A DNA stretch of 5,448 nucleotides, taken from Pseudomonas sp. GTDB lineage: Bacteria; Pseudomonadota; Gammaproteobacteria; Pseudomonadales; Pseudomonadaceae. Under the pieces are notes generated by a model. It was not told the DNA's origin. It was given only the letters and a program-made list of their open reading frames with translations, and ran no database searches. This document shows, in pieces, positions 1 through 5,080 of the stretch (within the stretch, counting starts at the first letter, position 1; each line of letters opens with the position of its first letter). The stretch is from positions 1 through 5,448 of the forward strand of contig DQAA01000674.1 of the NCBI GenBank assembly GCA_003523465.1, in the 5' to 3' direction. The position numbers and the translations under genes were made by a program.

Positions 1-55
1 CATGGCTGCGCCCGAGGACAAAAGAAAGCAGGCTAACGAATTAATCGATAATGAC

Positions 56-88
56 GCGGCCCAGTCCCAACATGTGGGACTGGGCCGC
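56..88 (-). terminator. Strong hairpin just after ybiT, probable transcription terminator
   Basis: A perfect 14-bp inverted repeat (arms 56-69 and 75-88, loop ACATG) begins a few bases beyond the tandem stop codons of ybiT. The stem is GC-rich and should be very stable. The tract after it in the ybiT direction is U-rich but broken (GUCAUUAUCGAUUAAUU), so it is not a textbook U-run. It could also serve a gene entering from the left edge on the plus strand. Termination is inferred from position and structure. Confidence 0.65.
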
Positions 89-95
89 TCGCTTA

Positions 96-1682
96 TCAGA
101 CCACTACGCCCTGGCTGCGCAGGTAGTCGTCGTAGGTGCCGCTGAAATCGACTACGCCGGTCGGGCTCAGTTCGATGATGCGGGTGGCCAGGGACGACAC
201 GAACTCACGGTCGTGGCTGACGAACAGCAGGGTGCCCGGGTAGTTTTCCAGGGCCAGGTTGAGGGCCTCGATGGATTCCATGTCCAGGTGGTTGGTCGGT
301 TCGTCCATCACCAGCACGTTGGGCTTTTGCAGGATCAGCTTGCCGAACAGCATGCGGCCTTGCTCACCACCGGAAATCACCTTCACCGACTTGAGGATCT
401 CGTCGTTGGAGAACAGCATCCGGCCCAGGGTGCCGCGAATCACCTGCTCGCCCTGGGTCCACTGGCCCATCCAGTCGAACAGGCTGAGGTCCTCTTCGAA
501 GTCGTGGGCGTGGTCCTGGGCGTAGTAACCGACTTCGGCGCTCTCGGTCCACTTCACCGCGCCGCTGTCCGGGGTCATTTCACCGACCAGGGTGCGCAGC
601 AGGGTGGTCTTGCCGATACCGTTCGGGCCGATGATCGCTACGCGTTCGCCGGCTTCGACGGTGAAGCTGAAGTCCTTGAACAGTTGCTTGCCCTCGAAGC
701 CCTTGGAGACTTTCTCCAGGGTCACGGCCTGGCGGTGCAGCTTCTTGGTCTGCTCGAAGCGGATGAACGGGCTGACCCGGCTCGACGGCTTGACCTCGGC
801 CAGCTGGATCTTGTCGATCTGCTTGGCGCGGGAGGTGGCCTGCTTGGCTTTCGAGGCGTTGGCCGAGAAGCGGCTGACGAAGGTCTGCAGCTCGGCGATC
901 TGGGCTTTCTTCTTGGCGTTGTCCGACAGCAGTTGCTCGCGGGACTGGGTCGCCGCGGTCATGTACTCGTCGTAGTTGCCCGGGAACAGGCGCAGCTCGC
1001 CGTAGTCCAGGTCGGCCATATGGGTGCAGACCGAGTTCAGGAAGTGACGGTCGTGGGAAATGATGATCATGGTGCTGTTACGCGCCGTGAGGATGCTTTC
1101 CAGCCAGCGGATGGTGTTGATGTCCAGGTGGTTGGTTGGTTCGTCGAGGAGCAGCACTTCCGGATCGGAGAACAGCGCCTGGGCCAGCAACACCCGGAGT
1201 TTCCAGCCGGGAGCGACTTCGCTCATCGGGCCGAAATGCTGTTCCAGCGGGATACCCAGGCCCAGCAGCAGCTCACCGGCGCGGGACTCGGCGGTATAGC
1301 CGTCCATCTCGGCGAACTCGGTTTCCAGCTCGGCGACGGCCATGCCGTCTTCCTCGGTCATTTCCGGCAGCGAATAGATGCGATCGCGCTCGGCCTTGAC
1401 CTTCCACAGCTCCTCGTGGCCCATGATCACGGTGTCGATCACGGTGAACTGCTCGTAGGCGAACTGGTCCTGGCGCAGCTTGCCGAGGCGGGTATTGGGC
1501 TCGAGCATGACCTGGCCGGCACTTGGCTCCAGATCGCCACCGAGGATTTTCATGAAGGTCGACTTGCCGCAGCCGTTGGCGCCGATCAGGCCGTAGCGGT
1601 TGCCGTTGTTGAACTTGACGGAAACGTTCTCGAACAGGGGTTTGGCGCCGAACTGCATCGTGATGTTAGCGGTGGAAATCAA
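96..1682 (-). CDS. ybiT: ABC-F family ATPase, YbiT type
   Basis: 528-residue soluble protein with two ATP-binding cassettes and no membrane segment, the layout of ABC-F factors, which act on ribosomes rather than as transporters. Cassette 1 has Walker A GANGCGKS (34-41), Walker B LLLDEP (177-182), TNHLD and switch SHD (209-211). A charged linker (about 240-310) follows. Cassette 2 has Walker [10 protein letters not shown] (352-360), signature ISGGEQ (436-441) and Walker B LVMDEP with TNHLD (457-467). The first signature is replaced by SEVAPGWK (154-161), which I recall from E. coli YbiT, as I do most of the sequence and the length of about 530. The start is TTG (1682-1680), since an in-frame TGA lies five codons upstream and no better start lies between; AGG sits 8 bases before it. 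The first ATG would be codon 9, inside the conserved ITMQFG. The gene ends in tandem stops TGA-TAA. ABC-F membership is certain and the YbiT subgroup very likely; its exact role on the ribosome is not shown by sequence. Confidence 0.97.
   Translation of the reverse strand: MISTANITMQFGAKPLFENVSVKFNNGNRYGLIGANGCGKSTFMKILGGDLEPSAGQVMLEPNTRLGKLRQDQFAYEQFTVIDTVIMGHEELWKVKAERDRIYSLPEMTEEDGMAVAELETEFAEMDGYTAESRAGELLLGLGIPLEQHFGPMSEVAPGWKLRVLLAQALFSDPEVLLLDEPTNHLDINTIRWLESILTARNSTMIIISHDRHFLNSVCTHMADLDYGELRLFPGNYDEYMTAATQSREQLLSDNAKKKAQIAELQTFVSRFSANASKAKQATSRAKQIDKIQLAEVKPSSRVSPFIRFEQTKKLHRQAVTLEKVSKGFEGKQLFKDFSFTVEAGERVAIIGPNGIGKTTLLRTLVGEMTPDSGAVKWTESAEVGYYAQDHAHDFEEDLSLFDWMGQWTQGEQVIRGTLGRMLFSNDEILKSVKVISGGEQGRMLFGKLILQKPNVLVMDEPTNHLDMESIEALNLALENYPGTLLFVSHDREFVSSLATRIIELSPTGVVDFSGTYDDYLRSQGVVV
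280..305. repeat. Direct repeat copy 1 within ybiT (DEPTNHLD of cassette 2)
   Basis: These 26 bases match positions 1120-1145 at 25 of 26 positions. Both copies encode the DEPTNHLD Walker B and D-loop region of the two ABC cassettes in the same reading frame. The repeat is explained by the duplicated cassette architecture plus strong codon bias, so it is not a mobile or regulatory element. Confidence 0.85.
1120..1145. repeat. Direct repeat copy 2 within ybiT (DEPTNHLD of cassette 1)
   Basis: Partner of the copy at 280-305, with one mismatch (T at 1137 against C at 297). The copies are exactly 840 bases apart, which is 280 codons, so they sit in the same frame. Confidence 0.85.
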
Positions 1683-1880
1683 AGTACTTACCTGTCAATA
1701 ACTGGGGTGACGCCTTGCAACCCGGGAGCAGACGCGCTCATCCGGCGTGTGGTGAATGCACGTCGGGACCGGGCTGTCGGAGGAGTGAAGGCGGGGTGAG
1801 GCCGAATTTTGGCGCGCATTGTCGCACAGCTTGCGGGGGAGTTGTATGACGGTCTTGTGGGAAATGCTCGTCGGGCTGTT

Positions 1881-1886
1881 TAGGAT
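1881..1886 (+). promoter_or_regulatory. Possible -10 box for the SH3-domain gene
   Basis: TAGGAT lies about 30 bases before the start codon at 1916, a good place for a sigma-70 -10 element. No convincing -35 stands at 16-18 bases; the best match, TTGTGG at 1855-1860, is 20 bases away. The rest of the divergent gap 1683-1915 shows no clear second promoter for ybiT. A GACAAT hexamer on the minus strand near 1817-1822 is the best I could find for that. Confidence 0.3.
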
Positions 1887-1915
1887 GCGTGCTTCTGTCC
1901 AGCAAGGAAGGCGAC

Positions 1916-2278
1916 ATGCAATACCTGGTTATCCAAGCCCATCGCAGCGAATTTTCCGAGCCCATTACCTTTGTTCGCGGGACGCCGTTGAAGGTGGGAG
2001 AGGCATATGAAGGCGATGAAGGTTGGGACAACTGGTATTTCTGCGAGGCGGCGGGACAGCAGGGCGGTTGGGTGCCTGAGCAGGTTATCCGGCGACTGGC
2101 GCCGGGGCAGGGAGTAGCGCTGGAGGATTACACGGCGCGGGAGCTGGATGTCGAGCCGGGGCAGAGGCTCTTCGGCGGGCGACGGCTAAACGGTTGGGTA
2201 TGGTGTTCTTGCGTTGATCCCGAGGCTCTGCAAGAGAAAACAGGCTGGGTCCCCTTGCGCAACCTCCAGCCTGCCTGA
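1916..2278 (+). CDS. Small cytoplasmic protein with two SH3-like domains
   Basis: 120 residues and no signal peptide. It reads as two SH3-like beta-barrel repeats. Repeat 1 (about 3-60) holds GWDNWY (36-41) and GWVPEQ (51-56). Repeat 2 (about 66-118) starts with ALEDYTA (68-74), close to the ALYDY motif of eukaryotic-type SH3 domains, then has GWVW (93-96) and GWVP (110-113). The paired W...GWVP patterns show internal duplication. SH3 folds usually bind short peptides or, in bacteria, cell-wall material; without an export signal, an intracellular partner is more likely. Three cysteines (43, 97, 99) include a CSC pair. The start is ATG at 1916 because AAGGAAGG (1904-1911) precedes it closely; an in-frame GTG at 1889 lacks such a site. 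The gene is divergent from ybiT and convergent with the next gene. The fold assignment is good; the function is unknown. Confidence 0.88.
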   Translation: MQYLVIQAHRSEFSEPITFVRGTPLKVGEAYEGDEGWDNWYFCEAAGQQGGWVPEQVIRRLAPGQGVALEDYTARELDVEPGQRLFGGRRLNGWVWCSCVDPEALQEKTGWVPLRNLQPA

Positions 2279-2281
2279 CGC

Positions 2282-2566
2282 TCAATCGATTTGCTTCACC
2301 AGCAGCTTGTTCTCACTCAACCTGGCCCGCTCGCTCCAGGAGGCGATATGGCTGGCCTTGTTCCAGCGCACCTTGCTGATTCCGCTTTCTCCGGCCCTTA
2401 GCATGGCGTCATCGATGCAGCGCAGGCCGACGGTAGCGCCGGCGCAGGTGCCGTCGATCAGCAGGGCGGCTTTCCAGGCTTCGAGCCAGTTCATGCCGTT
2501 GCAATTGGTGACCACGACCTTCTTCAGGCCGTTCTTTACATAATGGATTTCGTACTTGTCCTGCAT
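2282..2566 (-). CDS. Conserved hypothetical protein, 94 residues (possibly DUF6555-like)
   Basis: A small soluble protein with no signal peptide or membrane segment. It begins YEIHYVKNGLKKVVV, which looks like a beta hairpin. An amphipathic stretch MNWLEAWKAALLIDG (25-39) follows, then a Cys-containing middle (C22, C41, C50) and GISKVRW (62-68) ahead of a charged C-terminus. The pattern of a YxIxY strand, an EAW helix and a G-[IV]-x-x-V-x-W ending resembles small Pseudomonas proteins I recall as DUF6555. That match is from memory and uncertain, and no function is known to me. ATG at 2566 is preceded on the minus strand by AGGGAAGG (2577-2570), a good ribosome binding site. Its stop codon lies 3 bases from the stop of the SH3 gene on the other strand. 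Confidence 0.82.
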   Translation of the reverse strand: MQDKYEIHYVKNGLKKVVVTNCNGMNWLEAWKAALLIDGTCAGATVGLRCIDDAMLRAGESGISKVRWNKASHIASWSERARLSENKLLVKQID

Positions 2567-2699
2567 GTCCCTTCCCTGGGCGGTAACTCAGAGTTGCGAA
2601 AGGTTATCATTTGGTGGGTCGGAATGATATCCGCCTAAAGCCTTGTATTGCCCTGCATGACTTGAGCTAGAGCGGTCAAGGCCAAGGCTGCCGGCATCG

Positions 2700-2728
2700 T
2701 TTACAGGCCTGGACCAGTGTAGTTAACT
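2700..2728 (+). promoter_or_regulatory. Candidate sigma-70 promoter for the acetyltransferase gene
   Basis: TTTACA (2700-2705, one mismatch to TTGACA) and TTAACT (2723-2728, a weak -10) are separated by 17 bases. The expected start of transcription near 2735 would leave a leader of about 30 bases. The -10 half is poor, so this is tentative. It overlaps the 8-base palindrome AGTTAACT (2721-2728). Confidence 0.35.
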
Positions 2729-2765
2729 GATCGGTCGTGGCCAGTAGCCATATCTGCCGAGGTGC

Positions 2766-3248
2766 ATGCCCGTGAGCCTGAGTTTCCGTCCCGTCCAGAG
2801 CAGTGATATTGCGACCATCTGCACCTTCGCCCAATCCGCGGACGAGGCATTTTTCTTCTTTCCCAAATGCACCTGGCCGCTGACGGCGGATCAACTCGCC
2901 GCTGCCGTCGCCCAGCGTAGCGATTCCAGCGTGGTGGTGGAGGGCGACGAGGTGCTGGCCTTCGCCAATTTCTATCAGTGGGAGCAAGGCGGTACGTGTT
3001 CGCTGGGTAATGTCCTGGTGTCGCCGGGCGCCCGTGGTCGTGGAGTGGCGCGTTATCTGGTGGAGCAGATGATGGCGCTGGCGCGCAGCCGTCATCAGGC
3101 GCGGGAGATGAAAGTCTCGTGCTTCAACCACAATACCGCCGGGCTGTTGCTGTATCCCGGGTTGGGGTTCGTGCCCTTCGGTATCGAGGAACGCCAGGAC
3201 CCCGACGGCAATCGCGTGGCTCTCGTGCAGATGAGTCAGCGCCTGTAA
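2766..3248 (+). CDS. GNAT family N-acetyltransferase
   Basis: 160 residues covering one complete GNAT domain. The N-terminal strand LSFRPVQSSDI is followed by helix alpha-1. The acetyl-CoA pyrophosphate loop is visible in NVLVSPGARGRGVARYL (82-98), with R90-G-R-G-V-A fitting the R/Q-x-x-G-x-G/A rule. Motif B follows as NHNTAGLLLYPGLGF (121-135), with Tyr130 in the usual general-acid position. The enzyme should transfer an acetyl group from acetyl-CoA to an amine; the acceptor cannot be told from sequence. An FFFFP run (29-33) in the acceptor-side region is unusual. The start is ambiguous: GAGG (2759-2762) is only 3 bases from ATG 2766 but 9 from an in-frame GTG at 2772, which would give a protein two residues shorter. 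A promoter for the next gene begins 4 bases after its stop. Confidence 0.93.
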   Translation: MPVSLSFRPVQSSDIATICTFAQSADEAFFFFPKCTWPLTADQLAAAVAQRSDSSVVVEGDEVLAFANFYQWEQGGTCSLGNVLVSPGARGRGVARYLVEQMMALARSRHQAREMKVSCFNHNTAGLLLYPGLGFVPFGIEERQDPDGNRVALVQMSQRL

Positions 3249-3251
3249 ACG

Positions 3252-3280
3252 TTGACGCGACGCGGACGACGCCCTATACA
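3252..3280 (+). promoter_or_regulatory. Sigma-70 promoter for the acidic mini-protein gene
   Basis: TTGACG (3252-3257, five of six) and TATACA (3275-3280, four of six including TATA) are separated by exactly 17 bases. This is the best promoter match in the window. Transcription would start near 3287, leaving a leader of about 30 bases with AGGAA (3307-3311) before the ATG at 3319. The -10 hexamer lies in the loop of an inverted repeat (3265-3289). Confidence 0.6.
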
Positions 3281-3289
3281 GGCGCCGTC
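3265..3289 (+). terminator. Hairpin after the acetyltransferase gene, possible terminator overlapping a promoter
   Basis: The arms GACGACGCC (3265-3273) and GGCGCCGTC (3281-3289) pair at 8 of 9 positions, with one A-C mismatch, around the 7-base loop CTATACA. The stretch after it, ATTTCCCTT, is pyrimidine-rich with a few T. It lies 16 bases after the acetyltransferase stop codon, so it could end that transcript. It could equally be an operator around the -10 of the next gene. The structure is seen; the role is inferred. Confidence 0.4.
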
Positions 3290-3318
3290 ATTTCCCTTGA
3301 GTACGCAGGAAACCGCCC

Positions 3319-3501
3319 ATGCACGACGAAGACGAGCTCCCCGAGCCCGAGCACGATCATCTGCTCGACCGTGAATTCCACGACGACGAGGAAGGCGAGC
3401 AGCACGCCGACCCGATGTTCGATGACGTCGAGGACGAAGACGAGGAATACGGCCTGGATGTGCTGGACGACGAGGATCACGACGATCACCTGGATGAGTG
3501 A
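3319..3501 (+). CDS. Extremely acidic small protein, function unknown
   Basis: 60 residues, of which 18 are Asp and 14 Glu (53 percent acidic), with 7 His, one Arg (18) and no Lys or Cys. The predicted isoelectric point is therefore very low. The acidic residues are spread along the chain, with dense runs at 35-43 (DDVEDEDEE) and 50-60. The few hydrophobic residues (L15-L16, F20, M33-F34, V37, Y44, L46, V48-L49) are spaced singly or in pairs. I recognise no family. It may be largely disordered, or act as a nucleic-acid mimic, a metal-binding Asp/His protein or a partner of a basic protein; these are guesses. The gene is supported by AGGAA (3307-3311) 7 bases before the ATG and by the promoter at 3252-3280. 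Its end is 15 bases from the convergent gene. Confidence 0.8.
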   Translation: MHDEDELPEPEHDHLLDREFHDDEEGEQHADPMFDDVEDEDEEYGLDVLDDEDHDDHLDE

Positions 3502-3516
3502 AGGTCGCCGTCCAGC

Positions 3517-3744
3517 TTAATGGCGGAAGCGCGGTAGTGGCCTGTCGAGTGACAGCGTGGTCAAGGTGCGCTTGACCATGACTTCTTCCGCTTCCACAGC
3601 CCGCAGGCTTTCGCGGATCTTGCCTGCGGCGGGGAGGTCGCCCTGGCGGTCGATCCAGTCGGCGATTTCCTTGCAGGCGCTGGCCAGGTTGTCCTGGCGA
3701 TGGTTGATGAGGGTGAGCAGGGTTTTGATGTCTGTGTCGGACAT
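3517..3744 (-). CDS. Small helical conserved hypothetical protein, 75 residues
   Basis: A soluble protein without signal peptide or membrane segment. The sequence suggests two or three helices: 3-32 (DIKTLLTLINHRQDNL, then an ACKEIADWIDRQ helix), a turn at GDLPAAG (35-41), and a helix over 42-60 rich in Glu, Arg and Val. A basic tail ends in PLPRFRH. The single Cys24 and Trp30 lie in the first helical segment. I do not recognise a family and assign no function. The gene is well supported: a perfect AGGAGG (3758-3753) stands 8 bases before the ATG at 3744, and an extended -10 precedes it. It lies 60 bases downstream of the DUF3016 gene on the same strand, so co-transcription is possible, but it seems to have its own promoter. 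Confidence 0.82.
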   Translation of the reverse strand: MSDTDIKTLLTLINHRQDNLASACKEIADWIDRQGDLPAAGKIRESLRAVEAEEVMVKRTLTTLSLDRPLPRFRH

Positions 3745-3752
3745 GACTCGTT

Positions 3753-3758
3753 CCTCCT
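3753..3758 (-). promoter_or_regulatory. Perfect Shine-Dalgarno AGGAGG
   Basis: AGGAGG on the minus strand, 8 bases before the ATG at 3744. It is the strongest ribosome binding site in the window and fixes the start of the 75-residue protein. Confidence 0.85.
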
Positions 3759-3770
3759 GTAAGCCGTTTC

Positions 3771-3779
3771 AGTGTAGCA
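3771..3779 (-). promoter_or_regulatory. Extended -10 promoter for the 75-residue protein gene
   Basis: On the minus strand, TGC directly precedes TACACT (3779-3771), matching the TGn extended -10 form, which needs little from a -35 box. No good -35 stands at 16-18 bases; TTGCTT lies 14 bases upstream. Transcription would start near 3764, just ahead of the AGGAGG site. Confidence 0.45.
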
Positions 3780-3804
3780 GTGCCTGAAAAAAGCAATGGT
3801 GGCG

Positions 3805-4302
3805 TCAGGGTTTTACCAGGTGGCGGAACCAGTCGTTAAGCATGGCTTTTTCCGAGTACAGCGAGTCGTTGTTGCCCAGGCGTCCGGGGCGTTGCAGGTA
3901 GAACTTGTCGTCGACCCGCTGGTCCCCCTGTTTCAGCACCTGGCCCTGCTGTTCCAGGCGGTAGTGCAGGTCGATGCTGGGCCAGGTGATATCACGCATG
4001 AAACGCACCGAGTTGGCCTGGGTCTGCCACGGCTCATAACGTCCGGCCAGGTCGATATCGCGGATGTCGATGTGCAGGCTCTGGCCTTCTTTCAGATAGC
4101 GCTTGCCCAGGGATTGCAGATAAATGCGCAACTGCTTGAGCACCTGCTCGTCGGCACCACGGGCGTAACCATTGCCGCGCAGGCTGGCATCGCGGAATTT
4201 TTCTGGATGTATGTAGGTAACTTCGACGGTCGCTGTAGCCGCTTGTGCCATGCTGGTGCAAAGCAGCAGGCCCAGGCTGGCGAGTATCAGGGGTAGGCGC
4301 AT
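3805..4302 (-). CDS. Exported DUF3016 domain protein
   Basis: 165 residues. The first 21 form a Sec signal peptide: MR, the hydrophobic core LPLILASLGLLLC, and an AQA site with cleavage expected before Ala22. Cys15 lies inside the hydrophobic core and lacks a proper lipobox, so a soluble periplasmic protein is more likely than a lipoprotein. The mature part follows the DUF3016 pattern as I know it: VTYIHPEKFRDA (28-39), a long helix with QLRIYLQSLGKRYL, then DIRDIDLAGRYEPW, VRFMRDITWPSIDLHYRL, and a C-terminal YSEKAMLNDWF. The function of DUF3016 is unknown to me; it is a stand-alone envelope protein in gammaproteobacteria. ATG at 4302 has AGAGG (4313-4309) 6 bases upstream. It is divergent from the phosphatase gene, with 79 bases between the starts. 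Confidence 0.92.
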   Translation of the reverse strand: MRLPLILASLGLLLCTSMAQAATATVEVTYIHPEKFRDASLRGNGYARGADEQVLKQLRIYLQSLGKRYLKEGQSLHIDIRDIDLAGRYEPWQTQANSVRFMRDITWPSIDLHYRLEQQGQVLKQGDQRVDDKFYLQRPGRLGNNDSLYSEKAMLNDWFRHLVKP

Positions 4303-4338
4303 GATTCACCTCTGGAAACAATTAACCCGCAAGCTGGC

Positions 4339-4344
4339 ATTGTA
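4339..4344 (-). promoter_or_regulatory. Candidate -10 box for the DUF3016 gene
   Basis: TACAAT on the minus strand (five of six to TATAAT) lies about 37 bases before the start codon. Seventeen bases further upstream is TCTGCA (4367-4362), only a half match to a -35 box. The leader would be about 29 bases. I could not identify a matching promoter for the divergent phosphatase gene in the same gap. Confidence 0.45.
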
Positions 4345-4381
4345 CGCCCGCAAACCGGCGTTGCAGAGCAGGAGCGAGGCC

Positions 4382-5080
4382 ATGAGCACGGTGCTTCATT
4401 TTTCCCGCAATCTTCACGGACGCGATCTTGCGGTGGGCGATGTCCACGGGCATTTCTCCCGCCTGCGCGAGGCGCTGGAACGGGTGGAGTTCGACCCGAC
4501 GCGGGATCGCCTGTTCAGCGTCGGCGACCTGGTGGACCGCGGCCCGGAATGCGAGGAGGTCCTGGACTGGCTGGCGCAACCGTGGTTTCACGCGGTGCAG
4601 GGCAATCACGAAGCCCTGGCGATTTCCCACGTGCGCGGTGAATGGCTGGACTACGCCATGTACCGCGCGGCGGGCGGTGGCTGGTTTCTCGATCTGGCGG
4701 AGAGTGATCAGCTCCGTTTCGCCGAACGCTTCGAGCAACTGCCGCTGGCTCTCGAAGTCGAAACGGAGCACGGCCCGGTTGGCCTGCTGCATGCCGACTG
4801 CCCGCTGACCCGTTGGCGCGATCTGCTACCGCTGCTGGCTGAAACACCGATCCCGGCGAAAATCCGCGAGGTCTGCCAATGGTCGCGGCTGCGTCTGAAG
4901 GAAGAAAACCCACGGGGCGTCGATGATCTGCGCGCGCTGCTGGTCGGGCATACCCCGGTACTGGACGTGAAGGTGCTGGGCAACGTCTGGCATATCGACA
5001 CGGGTGGCTGGTCCAAAGGCCATTTCACCCTCCTGGACCTCGCCACCCTCGAACCGGCTCAGCCGATACGGCCGAGGTAG
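4382..5080 (+). CDS. PPP-family metallophosphatase (PphA/PrpA-like protein phosphatase)
   Basis: 232 residues with the full PPP metal-site signature: GDVHG (19-23), GDLVDRG (48-54) and GNHE (74-77), then HADCP (His137) and GHTP (His190). These supply the Asp, His and Asn ligands for two metal ions and the catalytic His76. The spacing and length resemble E. coli PphA and PphB (about 218 residues), which remove phosphate from serine, threonine and some tyrosine or histidine residues of proteins. Diadenosine tetraphosphatase (ApaH), in the same superfamily, is longer and less likely. No signal peptide, so cytoplasmic. The start is ATG 4382, with AGGAG (4370-4374) 7 bases before it; the frame is open further up (ATG 4301, 27 codons earlier), but that stretch is basic and covers the divergent control region. 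The last 22 bases overlap the hydrolase gene on the other strand. The substrate is unknown. Confidence 0.94.
   Translation: MSTVLHFSRNLHGRDLAVGDVHGHFSRLREALERVEFDPTRDRLFSVGDLVDRGPECEEVLDWLAQPWFHAVQGNHEALAISHVRGEWLDYAMYRAAGGGWFLDLAESDQLRFAERFEQLPLALEVETEHGPVGLLHADCPLTRWRDLLPLLAETPIPAKIREVCQWSRLRLKEENPRGVDDLRALLVGHTPVLDVKVLGNVWHIDTGGWSKGHFTLLDLATLEPAQPIRPR

Noticed and set aside
1..55. Possible end of a plus-strand gene (TAA at 34-36 or 42-44 in two frames) or a minus-strand gene starting with ATG at 3-1
   Set aside because: Only 11 to 13 codons are visible in either plus frame, with no recognisable motif. The minus ATG has no Shine-Dalgarno upstream. Nothing can be supported at this edge.
51..1799. 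A 582-codon open frame on the plus strand, antisense to ybiT and longer than it
   Set aside because: Its codon register is the mirror of the ybiT codons, so it stays open simply because ybiT uses no TTA, CTA or TCA codons. The peptide is low-complexity, rich in Gly, Ala, Val, Leu and His, and matches no family I know. It is a codon-bias shadow.
1683..1915. Possible small RNA or riboswitch in the ybiT-SH3 gap
   Set aside because: I found no stable hairpin with a T-run and no known riboswitch core; ordinary divergent promoters explain the gap.
1846..2010. ATG 1846 with a GGGGGAG sequence just before it, opening a frame of about 54 codons
   Set aside because: It runs into the SH3 gene in another frame, has no recognisable features, and the SH3 start at 1916 has a better-placed site and strong domain evidence.
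3796..4296. 166-codon plus-strand frame over the DUF3016 gene
   Set aside because: Mirror register of a well-supported gene with a signal peptide and family motifs; no ribosome binding site of note.
4514..5046. Minus-strand frames over the phosphatase gene, including one continuing into the hydrolase region
   Set aside because: Arg- and Pro-rich shadow frames opposite a gene with all PPP motifs; no ribosome binding site and no family match.
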